From the NCBI GenBank assembly GCA_046076045.1, contig JBJTRI010000171.1, positions 1 to 25,396 on the forward strand: a DNA stretch of 25,396 bases. Direction: 5' to 3'. Position numbers and translations under genes: made by a program. Below, in pieces: positions 1-10,321 of the stretch; the first letter of the stretch is position 1; each line of letters begins with the position of its first letter. The DNA comes from JAIOPA01 sp046076045 (lineage in GTDB: Bacteria; Eisenbacteria; RBG-16-71-46). The notes beneath the pieces were generated by a model. That model did no database searches. It worked only from the letters and a program-made list of their open reading frames with translations, and was not told the DNA's origin.

Positions 1-174
1 CCGAAGCGCACCCAGCGCCAGCCGTTGGCGCAACGGTGGTAGCGGCAGGAGGTTCGCGGACAGTGAGGGGGCACGAAGTGTTGTTCTTCGGCCGTCATGC
101 CCCGACATCAATGCACGCGTCGTGCCCTCAACAATCTTCGCCGCACAATCAACCCCTTGCGGCGGTTCGCCACG

Positions 175-207
175 GGGCCCCCGGCCGGTCGGAACGGTCG
201 GGGGCCC
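175..207. terminator. GC-rich hairpin, possible terminator
   Basis: A perfect 9-bp stem pairs 175-183 with 199-207 (GGGCCCCCG with CGGGGGCCC). The 15-nt loop can fold into a further short stem. No T-tract follows, so termination is inferred only from stem strength and from its place just before a promoter-like -10. Confidence 0.35.
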
Positions 208-209
208 TG

Positions 210-218
210 TGCTATGCT
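210..218 (+). promoter_or_regulatory. Extended -10 promoter candidate for tRNA-Leu/tig
   Basis: TATGCT at 213-218 matches TATAAT at 4 of 6 positions and is preceded by TG at 210-211, giving an extended -10 (TGC-TATGCT). No good -35 is visible at 17-18 bp. It lies about 115 bp before tRNA-Leu. The 10-mer GCTATGCTGC recurs on the minus strand upstream of the O-antigen ligase-like gene. Confidence 0.4.
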
Positions 219-333
219 GCCGCCCGCTCTCGCGGCCTGCGGAGCCCGCGACGGGCCCCCGTCCGACTCCGCCACGACCGCCGCCGTTCCGCGCGGGGCG
301 TCGCCCGGGTGCGCCGCGCCGAACGGTCTGCGT

Positions 334-418
334 GCGAGAGTGGCGAAACTGGCAGACGCGCCGGATTTAGGTTCCGGTGAGGCGACTCGTGGGGGTTCGA
401 ATCCCCCCTCTCGCACCA
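334..418 (+). tRNA. tRNA-Leu (anticodon UAG)
   Basis: A class II tRNA of 85 nt with encoded CCA. The acceptor stem pairs GCGAGAG (334-340) with CTCTCGC (408-414), followed by discriminator A415 and CCA 416-418. The anticodon stem CCGGA/TCCGG (361-365/373-377) encloses loop TTTAGGT with anticodon TAG at 368-370. The T arm is GGGGG/CCCCC (391-395/403-407) with a TTCGAAT loop. The long variable arm at 378-390 is typical of tRNA-Leu. It reads CUA codons and by wobble CUG and others. It sits directly upstream of tig. Confidence 0.97.
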
Positions 419-491
419 ACCCGCCCGTTCCGCACCACCGTCCCGAGTACCGAACCCCAGACTCCGAAACCCCGATAGGACCGCACCGAAC

Positions 492-1793
492 ATGACGCAC
501 ACCGTCCGAGAGACCGGCCCCGCGCAGTACACCCTCACCGTCGAGGTCCCGACCGACCGCGTCGAGGAGCGCATGCTCCAGGTCGCGCGCGTCTTCCAGC
601 GTCAGGTCTCGATGCCCGGCTTCCGCAAGGGGAAGGTGCCGCTCGACCAGGTCCGCAAGGAGTACGCGGCCGAGATCGAGCGCGAGTTCCTGGATCGCTT
701 CATCCCCGAGGTGACGCACGAGGCGCTGCGCGAGGCGAGCCTGGTCGCGGTGGTGCCGCCGTCGGTGCCCAACCTGCGCTTCACGCCCGGCGAGCCGCTG
801 TCGTTCGAGGTGGTGGTGGACACCGCCCCCAAGGTCGAGGTCAAGGACTGGAAGGGCTTTCCGCTCAAGCGGCGGATCCGTCCGGTCGAGGCCGCCGCGG
901 TCGAGTCCATGCTGGGCCAGCTCCGCGAGGAGTCGGCCGTGTTCGAGGACGTGGACCGTCCGGCGGGCGACGGCGATGTCGTGCTGCTCGACTCCCAGCG
1001 CATGGACGCCAACGGCCGCCGTCTGGCGGGCACGCTCTCGAAGGGCGCCCGCATCCTGCTCGGCGCCCCCGACCTGCTGCCCGAGCTGCAGAGCGGGCTG
1101 CTCAGGGCCGAGGCGGGGCAGGAGCGCACGATCTCGGTGACCTACCCGGCCGACTACCGTCAGGCCGAGGTCGCGGGCCAGACCATCCGCTACGTCATCA
1201 AGGTGAAGGGCATCCAGCAGCGCCGGCTGCGCGACCTCGACGACGCGCTCGCCAAGGAGGTGTTCGGGCTCGACACCATCGCCGCGCTGCGCGATCGCAT
1301 CAAGGCCAACCTCGAGGGCGAGGACGAGCGCCGCTGGCGCCGCGATCTCGAGGCGCAGGCCATCGACGAGCTCATCAAGCGTCACTCGGTCGAACTCTCG
1401 CCGCGGCTCGTGAGCTACATGCTCGAGCAGGTCGTGCACGAGCAGACGGGCGGCCGGTCGGTGTCCGACGACCTGCGCAAGCAGCTCGAGGAGCACTACC
1501 GTCCGGGCGTCGAGCGCTCGCTCAAGCGCGAGATCCTGCTCATCGCCGTTGCCCAGCAGGAGAAGCTGGAGGTCTCCAACGAGGAGATCGCCCAGCGTAT
1601 CCTCCGACTGCAGGAATCCGACCCCCGCAACGCCGCCCGGGTGCGCCAGCACTACGCGTCGGCCGACCGGCGGCGGGCGCTGGCCGAGTCCTTGCTTGAG
1701 GAGAAGGCCCTCCACCTCGTGGTCGAGGCCGCCAAGCTCGAGGACGAGATCTTGGCGCCGGTGGGGGCCGAGGGGGCCCCGGCGGGAGCCTAG
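492..1793 (+). CDS. tig: Trigger factor, ribosome-associated chaperone and prolyl isomerase
   Basis: 433 residues, a usual length for trigger factor. The protein binds the ribosome exit tunnel and shields nascent chains. The N-terminal ribosome-binding domain carries the signature GFRKGK at residues 43-48. An FKBP-type PPIase region follows at about 150-240, with a GDGDVV-like strand and a ring of hydrophobic positions rather than strict FKBP catalytic residues. The rest is a helical, charged SurA-like C-terminal domain. ATG 492 has a TAGGA element about 11 nt upstream. The gene ends in TAG, which matters for judging the amber codon in ccoI. It heads the tig-clpP-clpX-lon order known from many bacteria and lies 73 bp after tRNA-Leu. 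Confidence 0.96.
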   Translation: MTHTVRETGPAQYTLTVEVPTDRVEERMLQVARVFQRQVSMPGFRKGKVPLDQVRKEYAAEIEREFLDRFIPEVTHEALREASLVAVVPPSVPNLRFTPGEPLSFEVVVDTAPKVEVKDWKGFPLKRRIRPVEAAAVESMLGQLREESAVFEDVDRPAGDGDVVLLDSQRMDANGRRLAGTLSKGARILLGAPDLLPELQSGLLRAEAGQERTISVTYPADYRQAEVAGQTIRYVIKVKGIQQRRLRDLDDALAKEVFGLDTIAALRDRIKANLEGEDERRWRRDLEAQAIDELIKRHSVELSPRLVSYMLEQVVHEQTGGRSVSDDLRKQLEEHYRPGVERSLKREILLIAVAQQEKLEVSNEEIAQRILRLQESDPRNAARVRQHYASADRRRALAESLLEEKALHLVVEAAKLEDEILAPVGAEGAPAGA

Positions 1794-1867
1794 TCCAGAT
1801 AGTTCGCAAGTCCTGTCACGAAGTTGCCGATGACTCTCCAGTCCGAACCTAGAGAAAGGGATCCAGG

Positions 1868-2452
1868 ATGGCTTCCGTTCCGTTCGTTGTGGAGCAGACC
1901 GGTCGTGGTGAGCGTGCGTACGACATCTACTCGCGCCTGCTCAAGGATCGCATCATCTTCATCGGTACGCCGATCGACGATTACATCGCGAACCTCGTCG
2001 TCGCCCAGATGATCTTCCTCGAGGGCGAGGACCCCGATCGCGACATCAACCTGTACATCCAGAGCCCCGGCGGCGTCGTCTCGGCCGGCCTCGCGATCTA
2101 CGACACGATGCAGTTCGTGAAGTGCCCGGTCAGCACGCTGTGCATGGGCCTCGCCGCCTCGATGGGCGCCGTGCTGCTCACCGCCGGCGCGACGGGCAAG
2201 CGCTACTGCCTCCCGAACGCCCAGGTCATGATCCACCAGCCGCTCGGTGGCGCGCAGGGCCAGGCCTCGGACATCGAGATCGCGACCCGCGAGATGCTCA
2301 AGACGCGCGAGCGCCTCAACCGCATCCTCGCGAAGCACTCGGGCAAGGCGATCGACCAGATCGTCAAGGACACCGATCGCAACTACTGGATGACCGCCGA
2401 GGAGGCCAAGGCGTACGGCCTCGTCGACGAGATCATCGAGAAGCGCCGCTAG
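1868..2452 (+). CDS. clpP: ATP-dependent Clp protease proteolytic subunit
   Basis: 194 residues; it forms the tetradecameric serine-protease barrel that receives substrates from ClpX. It aligns without gaps to Firmicute ClpP through the catalytic region, so numbering carries over. Nucleophile Ser98 lies in GLAASMG and His123 in MIHQPLGG. The third triad position, normally Asp172, is Asn172 here (codon AAC at 2381-2383, context DTDRNYW). The same Ser-His-Asn arrangement is reported for Listeria ClpP1, so activity is possible but may depend on the partner or another ClpP copy. ATG 1868 follows a purine-rich AGAAAGGGA. The gene ends in TAG, 61 bp before clpX. The family call is certain; the catalytic competence is not. 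Confidence 0.97.
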   Translation: MASVPFVVEQTGRGERAYDIYSRLLKDRIIFIGTPIDDYIANLVVAQMIFLEGEDPDRDINLYIQSPGGVVSAGLAIYDTMQFVKCPVSTLCMGLAASMGAVLLTAGATGKRYCLPNAQVMIHQPLGGAQGQASDIEIATREMLKTRERLNRILAKHSGKAIDQIVKDTDRNYWMTAEEAKAYGLVDEIIEKRR

Positions 2453-2457
2453 ACCGG

Positions 2458-2476
2458 GCGGCCCACTCCGGGCCGC
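2458..2476 (+). terminator. Small hairpin between clpP and clpX
   Basis: GCGGCCC (2458-2464) pairs with GGGCCGC (2470-2476) around a 5-nt loop, starting 6 nt after the clpP stop. There is no T-tract. It may be a weak attenuator or an RNA-stability element between co-transcribed genes rather than a true terminator. Confidence 0.3.
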
Positions 2477-2513
2477 GCGGCTCCTCCCGCCGTTCACGAG
2501 GGCAGGACACCCC

Positions 2514-3773
<1,260 letters not shown>

Positions 3774-3810
3774 TCCGGAACGACCCCGGGTTCCCCGGCG
3801 GAGCGTGAGC

Positions 3811-3832
3811 GGGCGGCGCCTCGGCGCCGCCC
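3811..3832 (+). terminator. Terminator-like hairpin after clpX
   Basis: Two perfectly complementary 10-mers, GGGCGGCGCC (3811-3820) and GGCGCCGCCC (3823-3832), are 2 nt apart; the real loop must open to about 6 nt. A weak T-rich stretch follows. It begins 37 nt after the clpX stop and argues that lon starts downstream of it, at 3862. Confidence 0.55.
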
Positions 3833-3850
3833 GTTCGGCTTCCCGCACCG

Positions 3851-3855
3851 AGGAG
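3851..3855 (+). promoter_or_regulatory. Ribosome-binding site that fixes the lon start
   Basis: AGGAG at 3851-3855 stands 6 nt before GTG 3862. An earlier in-frame GTG at 3805 has no such site and would put the 3811-3832 hairpin inside the coding region. Confidence 0.65.
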
Positions 3856-3861
3856 TCCGTC

Positions 3862-6429
<2,568 letters not shown>

Positions 6430-6448
6430 ACCGGGAGAGACCCGACCC

Positions 6449-7606
6449 ATGACCGCTCCGACGACGCCCCGCACCGCCACCCGCCCGCGCCTGTTCACGC
6501 CCGGACCGGTCGAGATCCCGGACCGCATCCTGCGTGCGCTGTCGCGCATCCCGCCGCACCACCGGACCGACGTGTTCCGCGCGGTGTACAAGCGCGTGAG
6601 CGAGGACCTGCGCTGGGTCCACCAGACCGAGGGTGAGGTGCTCATGCTGGCGGCCTCGGGCTCGGGTGCGATGGAGGCCTGCGTGGTGAACCTCATGGCG
6701 CCGGGCCGCAAGGCGCTGTGCATCGTGGGCGGCAAGTTCGGTGAGCGCTGGGGCAGCATCTGCAAGGCGTACGGCGTGCCGTACTCCACGATCGACGTGG
6801 CGTGGGGGCACGCGGTCTCGATCGCCGAGGTCGAGCAGCGGCTCGACGCCGACCCCGACATCGCGGTGGTGTTCGGCACCCACAGCGAGACCAGCACCGC
6901 GACGCTGCACGACGCACGCGCGCTGGCGCAGGTGACGCGTGCGCGTGGCCGCATGCTGGTGCTCGACGCCATCACCAGTCTGGGCGTGCACCCGCTGCCG
7001 CAGGACGAGTGGGGCGTGGACGTGGTCGTGACGGGCTCGCAGAAGGGGCTCATGTCGCCCCCCGGCGTGGCCACCGTGAGCCTCGCGCCGTGGGCGCTGC
7101 AGGCCATCGAGGGCGACCGCCTGCCCCGCTTCTACTGGGACCTGCGCAAGGCCCGCAAGAACCTGCCCGCGGGCGAGAGCGCGTACACCCCGGCCGTGAG
7201 CCTCATCTACGCGGTCGGCGAGGCGCTCGAGATGATGAAGGAGGAGGGGCTCGCCAACGTGCACGCCCGGCACCGCCGCCTCGGCGCTGCGGTCCGCACG
7301 GGTGCGCAGGCCATCGGTTGGACGCTGTTCTCGCACAGCCCGGCCGACTCGGTGACCGCGCTCGAGCCGCCGGCCGGTGTGGACGCCTCGGCCACGGCGA
7401 AGCGCCTGCGCGAGGTCCACGGCATCACGGTGGCCGGCGGGCAGGACCACATGAAGGGCAAGATGATCCGCATCGGCCACATGGGTGCGTACGACCTGTC
7501 CGACGTGTTCGTGGTGCTCGCCGCACTCGAGGAGTGCACCTCGGCGCTCGGCCGTCCGGCCTCGGGCGCGATCGAGGCCGCCCGGCGCGCGTGGGAGGGA
7601 GCGTGA
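6449..7606 (+). CDS. Class V (SPT/AGXT-type) PLP aminotransferase, likely serine metabolism
   Basis: 385 residues from ATG 6449, which follows GGGAGAGA. The fold is that of alanine-glyoxylate/serine-pyruvate aminotransferases: an N-terminal FTPGPVEIP segment, a PLP-ring aspartate in LDAITS (Asp173), and the Schiff-base lysine in GSQKGL (Lys199). Its stop overlaps the serA start, so the two are translationally coupled. Family members beside serA may act as phosphoserine aminotransferase in place of SerC, or convert serine and glyoxylate to hydroxypyruvate and glycine. The sequence alone does not decide between these. No dedicated serC is present in the window. Family call firm, substrate inferred. 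Confidence 0.85.
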   Translation: MTAPTTPRTATRPRLFTPGPVEIPDRILRALSRIPPHHRTDVFRAVYKRVSEDLRWVHQTEGEVLMLAASGSGAMEACVVNLMAPGRKALCIVGGKFGERWGSICKAYGVPYSTIDVAWGHAVSIAEVEQRLDADPDIAVVFGTHSETSTATLHDARALAQVTRARGRMLVLDAITSLGVHPLPQDEWGVDVVVTGSQKGLMSPPGVATVSLAPWALQAIEGDRLPRFYWDLRKARKNLPAGESAYTPAVSLIYAVGEALEMMKEEGLANVHARHRRLGAAVRTGAQAIGWTLFSHSPADSVTALEPPAGVDASATAKRLREVHGITVAGGQDHMKGKMIRIGHMGAYDLSDVFVVLAALEECTSALGRPASGAIEAARRAWEGA

Positions 7607-8529
7607 AGGTCCTCGCTTGTGACGGGGTGGACGCGGTCGCGGTGAAGCGCATCCGCGACGCGGGCCACGAGGTGGTGGAGGCCAAGGGCCTGAAGGGCGA
7701 CGCGCTGGTCGCGGCCCTGCAGGGCGTGCACGGCATCCTCGTGCGCAGCGCCACGCAGGTCACCGCCGACGTGCTCGCCGCCGCGCCCGACCTCAAGGTG
7801 GTGGTGCGCGCCGGTACCGGGCTCGACAACGTCGATCGCGCCGCGGCCGAGGCGCGCGGCGTGGTCGTGCGCAACACGCCGAACGCGAACAGCATCTCGG
7901 TCGCCGAGCTGGTGTTCGCCATGCTGCTCGGGATCGAGCGCCACATCGGGCCCGCGGACCACGACCTGCACGCCGGCCGCTGGGAGAAGTCCAAGTACGC
8001 CGGGCACGAGGTGTACGGCCGCACGATGGGCATTCTGGGGTTCGGCCGCATCGGGCGCGAGGTCGCGGTACGTGCGCGCGCCTTCGGCATGCCGGTCGTG
8101 GCGCACGACCCGGTGGTGAGCGCGACCCCGGCGGGGTTCGACTGGGTGCGGCTCACCGACCGCGACACCGTGCTGCGCGAGTGCGACGTGCTCACGCTGC
8201 ACGTGCCGCTCACCCCGCAGACGCGGCACTCCGTCTCGACGCGCGAGTTCGAGCTCATGAAGCCCGGCGCCGTGCTCGTGAACGCGTCGCGCGGCGGGGT
8301 GGTGGACGAGACGGCGCTGCACGCCGCGCTCACCACGGGCCGCTTGCGTGCGGCCGGGGTGGACGTGTTCGAGCAGGAGCCCGCGCCGGCCGACCACCCG
8401 TTGCTCGCGCTGCCCAACGTGCTCGTGCTGCCGCACCTCGGGGCCTCGACGTCGGAGGCGCAGTCGCGGGCGGGCACCGACGCGGCCGAGGCCATGCTCG
8501 AGGTGTTCGAGACGCTCGGCGGTCGCTGA
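7603..8529 (+). CDS. serA: D-3-phosphoglycerate dehydrogenase, short form
   Basis: 308 residues from GTG 7603, preceded by GGGAGGG at 7593-7599 and overlapping the aminotransferase stop (GTGA). It oxidises 3-phosphoglycerate to phosphohydroxypyruvate with NAD, the first step of serine synthesis. The Rossmann motif GFGRIG is at 146-151. The catalytic set of the D-2-hydroxyacid dehydrogenase family is present: Arg230 (NASRGG), Glu259 (VFEQEP) and His278 (PHLGAS). There is no C-terminal ACT or ASB domain, so serine feedback through those domains is not expected. Another D-2-hydroxyacid substrate, such as hydroxypyruvate, remains possible. A strong hairpin follows at 8546-8574. Confidence 0.88.
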   Translation: MKVLACDGVDAVAVKRIRDAGHEVVEAKGLKGDALVAALQGVHGILVRSATQVTADVLAAAPDLKVVVRAGTGLDNVDRAAAEARGVVVRNTPNANSISVAELVFAMLLGIERHIGPADHDLHAGRWEKSKYAGHEVYGRTMGILGFGRIGREVAVRARAFGMPVVAHDPVVSATPAGFDWVRLTDRDTVLRECDVLTLHVPLTPQTRHSVSTREFELMKPGAVLVNASRGGVVDETALHAALTTGRLRAAGVDVFEQEPAPADHPLLALPNVLVLPHLGASTSEAQSRAGTDAAEAMLEVFETLGGR

Positions 8530-8545
8530 GTCCCACCGTCACGCG

Positions 8546-8574
8546 CGGCCCCGCACCCTGCCGGTGCGGGGCCG
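8546..8574 (+). terminator. Strong hairpin terminator after serA
   Basis: A perfect 12-bp stem pairs CGGCCCCGCACC (8546-8557) with GGTGCGGGGCCG (8563-8574) around loop CTGCC, starting 17 nt after the serA stop. A short T-containing stretch (TCGTGTT) follows. It separates serA from the purA promoter. Confidence 0.75.
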
Positions 8575-8580
8575 TCGTGT

Positions 8581-8609
8581 TGGACACCCTCGGACGGGCT
8601 GGTTATGGT
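8581..8609 (+). promoter_or_regulatory. Sigma-70-type promoter for purA
   Basis: TGGACA at 8581-8586 (5 of 6 to TTGACA) and TATGGT at 8604-8609 (4 of 6 to TATAAT) are separated by exactly 17 bp. It lies between the serA terminator and purA, with a predicted 5' leader of about 25 nt. Confidence 0.65.
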
Positions 8610-8641
8610 GCGCCGTCCGTCACGTGGAAGGGGACCTCTCG

Positions 8642-9916
8642 ATGCCGTGCACGGTGGTGGTGGGCGCCCAGTGGGGCGATGAGGGCAAGGGCAAGATCGT
8701 CGACGCGCTCTCCGAGGCGGCCGACGTCGTCGCCCGCTACCAGGGCGGACCCAACGCGGGTCACAGCGTCATCCACCGCGGCGAGACGATCGTCCTGCAC
8801 CTCATCCCGTCCGGCATCCTGCACCCCGGCCGTCGCTGCCTCATCGGCAACGGTGTGGTGGTGGACCCGGTCAAGCTGCACGAGGAGGTGCTGCGGCTCG
8901 AGGCGCGCGGCGTGCCCGCCTCGTCGCAACTCGGCGTCAGCCCGGCGGCCCACCTCATCCTGCCCTACCACCGCTCGGTCGAGGCCCGCTTCGAGCGCGG
9001 ACCGGGCGCGATCGGCACGACCGGCCGCGGCATCGGGTTCGCCTACCGCGACAAGGCCTCGCGCATCGGTCTGCGCGTCGGCGACCTGTTCGACCGCGAG
9101 CACTTCGTGGCGCAGGCCGACCGCAACCTCGCGCGCCTCGCATTCGAGTACCCCGACGCGGCCGCCGAACTCGCGGGCATGAGCGGTGCCGCGCTCCACG
9201 ACGCGCTCGAGCCCGTCGCCGCGTGGCTGCGTCCGCTCGTCACCGACGTGGGCGACGAGCTGCATCACGCCCTCCGCGCCGGTCGCCACGTGCTGCTCGA
9301 GGGCGCGCAGGGCACGCTGCTCGACCTCGACCACGGGACCTACCCGTTCGTGACCAGCTCGCCGGCGAGTGCGGCCGGTGCCCCGCTCGGTGTGGGGCTG
9401 GGGCCGACGGCGGTGGACGAGGTGATCGGCGTCACGAAGGCCTACGCCACGCGCGTCGGCCATGGGCCGTTCCCGAGCGAGATGCCCGAGGACGAGGCCG
9501 CGAACCTGCGTGAGCGGGGCGAGGAGTACGGTGCCACGACCGGTCGGCCGCGGCGTTGCGGGTGGCTCGACCTGCCCGCGCTGCGCTACGCCGCGCGCGT
9601 GAACGGGCTCACGCGCCTCGTCGTCACCAAGCTCGACATCCTCGACGGCTTCGACGAGGTCAAGGTCGTGGTCGGCTACACGGTGGACGGCCGCGAGGTC
9701 ACCGGCTTCCCGTCGTCCGCGCGCGAGCTCGAGCGCTGCCGTCCGGTGCTGCGCACCTTCCCGGGCTGGCGCACCGCGACCACCGGCGTGCGCACCTGGT
9801 CCGCGCTGCCGACCGCGGCACGCGACTACCTCGAGTGGATCGAGCGCGAGGTGGGGGTTCCCATCCATCGCGTCTCGGTGGGGGCGGGGCGCGAGGCGGA
9901 GCTGGCGCGGGCGTGA
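8642..9916 (+). CDS. purA: Adenylosuccinate synthetase
   Basis: 424 residues, normal for the family. It joins IMP and aspartate using GTP, the first committed step from IMP to AMP, in the cytosol. The N-terminal loop GDEGKGK carries the catalytic Asp13, and His41 is in NAGHS, the same numbers as in E. coli. Further marks are the GTTGRGIG stretch, the EGAQGTLLD segment and the C-terminal VTKLDILDG guanine-binding region. ATG 8642 follows AAGGGGA with suitable spacing. The gene is a single transcription unit with its own promoter at 8581-8609. Confidence 0.96.
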   Translation: MPCTVVVGAQWGDEGKGKIVDALSEAADVVARYQGGPNAGHSVIHRGETIVLHLIPSGILHPGRRCLIGNGVVVDPVKLHEEVLRLEARGVPASSQLGVSPAAHLILPYHRSVEARFERGPGAIGTTGRGIGFAYRDKASRIGLRVGDLFDREHFVAQADRNLARLAFEYPDAAAELAGMSGAALHDALEPVAAWLRPLVTDVGDELHHALRAGRHVLLEGAQGTLLDLDHGTYPFVTSSPASAAGAPLGVGLGPTAVDEVIGVTKAYATRVGHGPFPSEMPEDEAANLRERGEEYGATTGRPRRCGWLDLPALRYAARVNGLTRLVVTKLDILDGFDEVKVVVGYTVDGREVTGFPSSARELERCRPVLRTFPGWRTATTGVRTWSALPTAARDYLEWIEREVGVPIHRVSVGAGREAELARA

Positions 9917-10085
9917 GGCGCGGCGCGGCGGCCCCGTCCGGAGGCCGTACGCGCGGAAGTGGTGCTCGCGCGTTGCGCGGAGTGGCCCCGGTCGCCGAGC
10001 GACATCCCGTCAGGCGAGTGTCACGCTGTCATCAGCCGATGGTGGAAGTCGCGGCCCGCGACCTCGCGCAACGCCTTCTCGGGGC

Positions 10086-10148
10086 CATGCAACACATTGC
10101 GCATGCGTCGGTTCCATGCGGTGCATGTTTCCTCACCGAGAGCCGCAT
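10086..10148. promoter_or_regulatory. Cluster of CATGC/GCATG elements, candidate operator
   Basis: CATGC begins at 10086, 10102 and 10115, and GCATG at 10101, 10123 and 10144. Three dyads are formed: GCAA-CACA-TTGC (10089-10100), the palindrome CGCATGCG (10100-10107), and CATGC-GGT-GCATG (10115-10127). Such density in 63 bp upstream of an oxygen-regulated operon suggests a protein-binding region. The regulator is unknown and the function is inferred. Confidence 0.35.
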
Positions 10149-10274
10149 GATGGCCCGCAAGTTGCCCTTCCTGAAGCTCGGGTGACCATGTCCCGTCCCG
10201 CCATGGTCCGACCGTCCACCGGCTCGCCGATGGATGGCCCCCCGGCGGGATGGGTCGAGTGGTCGCCCGGTCCC

Positions 10275-10300
10275 GCGTTCCCCCACCCCTTCGGGAACGC
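10275..10300 (+). promoter_or_regulatory. Leader hairpin just before ccoNO
   Basis: A perfect 8-bp stem, GCGTTCCC (10275-10282) with GGGAACGC (10293-10300), has a 10-nt pyrimidine-rich loop. It ends 21 nt before ATG 10322 and just upstream of the GGAG ribosome-binding site, a position where it could affect translation or mRNA stability. Confidence 0.4.
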
Positions 10301-10321
10301 CCCCGTCCTCCCGGAGCCGCC

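Larger units (their letters stand above)
1..333. other. Gene-free stretch upstream of tRNA-Leu
   Basis: No reading frame here looks like a real protein; the short overlapping frames are arginine- and proline-rich, as expected from random high-GC sequence. A small perfect dyad (CCGTTG, 3-nt loop, CAACGG) lies at 22-36. A much stronger GC hairpin lies at 175-207 and a promoter-like -10 at 213-218. The stretch is probably the end of an upstream transcription unit followed by the promoter region of tRNA-Leu and perhaps tig. Confidence 0.5.
9917..10321. other. Gene-free control region upstream of the cbb3 operon
   Basis: 405 bp with no credible reading frame. It holds weak GC dyads just after purA (for example ACGCGCG at 9949-9955 with CGCGCGT at 9967-9973), a cluster of CATGC/GCATG elements at 10086-10148, and a hairpin at 10275-10300 just before the ccoNO ribosome-binding site. 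I see no FNR-type TTGAT-N4-ATCAA box and no clear -35/-10 pair. Confidence 0.5.

Noticed and set aside
108..1715. 535-codon minus-strand frame across tRNA-Leu and tig
   Set aside because: It is antisense to tig. Its GGFEPPRVASPEPKS segment is the well-known spurious translation of the reverse strand of tRNA-Leu genes.
3805..3861. GTG 3805 as the lon start
   Set aside because: It has no ribosome-binding site and the region contains a terminator-like hairpin; GTG 3862 has AGGAG at 6 nt.
9917..10321. FNR/Anr box before the cbb3 operon
   Set aside because: I looked for TTGAT-N4-ATCAA and close variants and found none.
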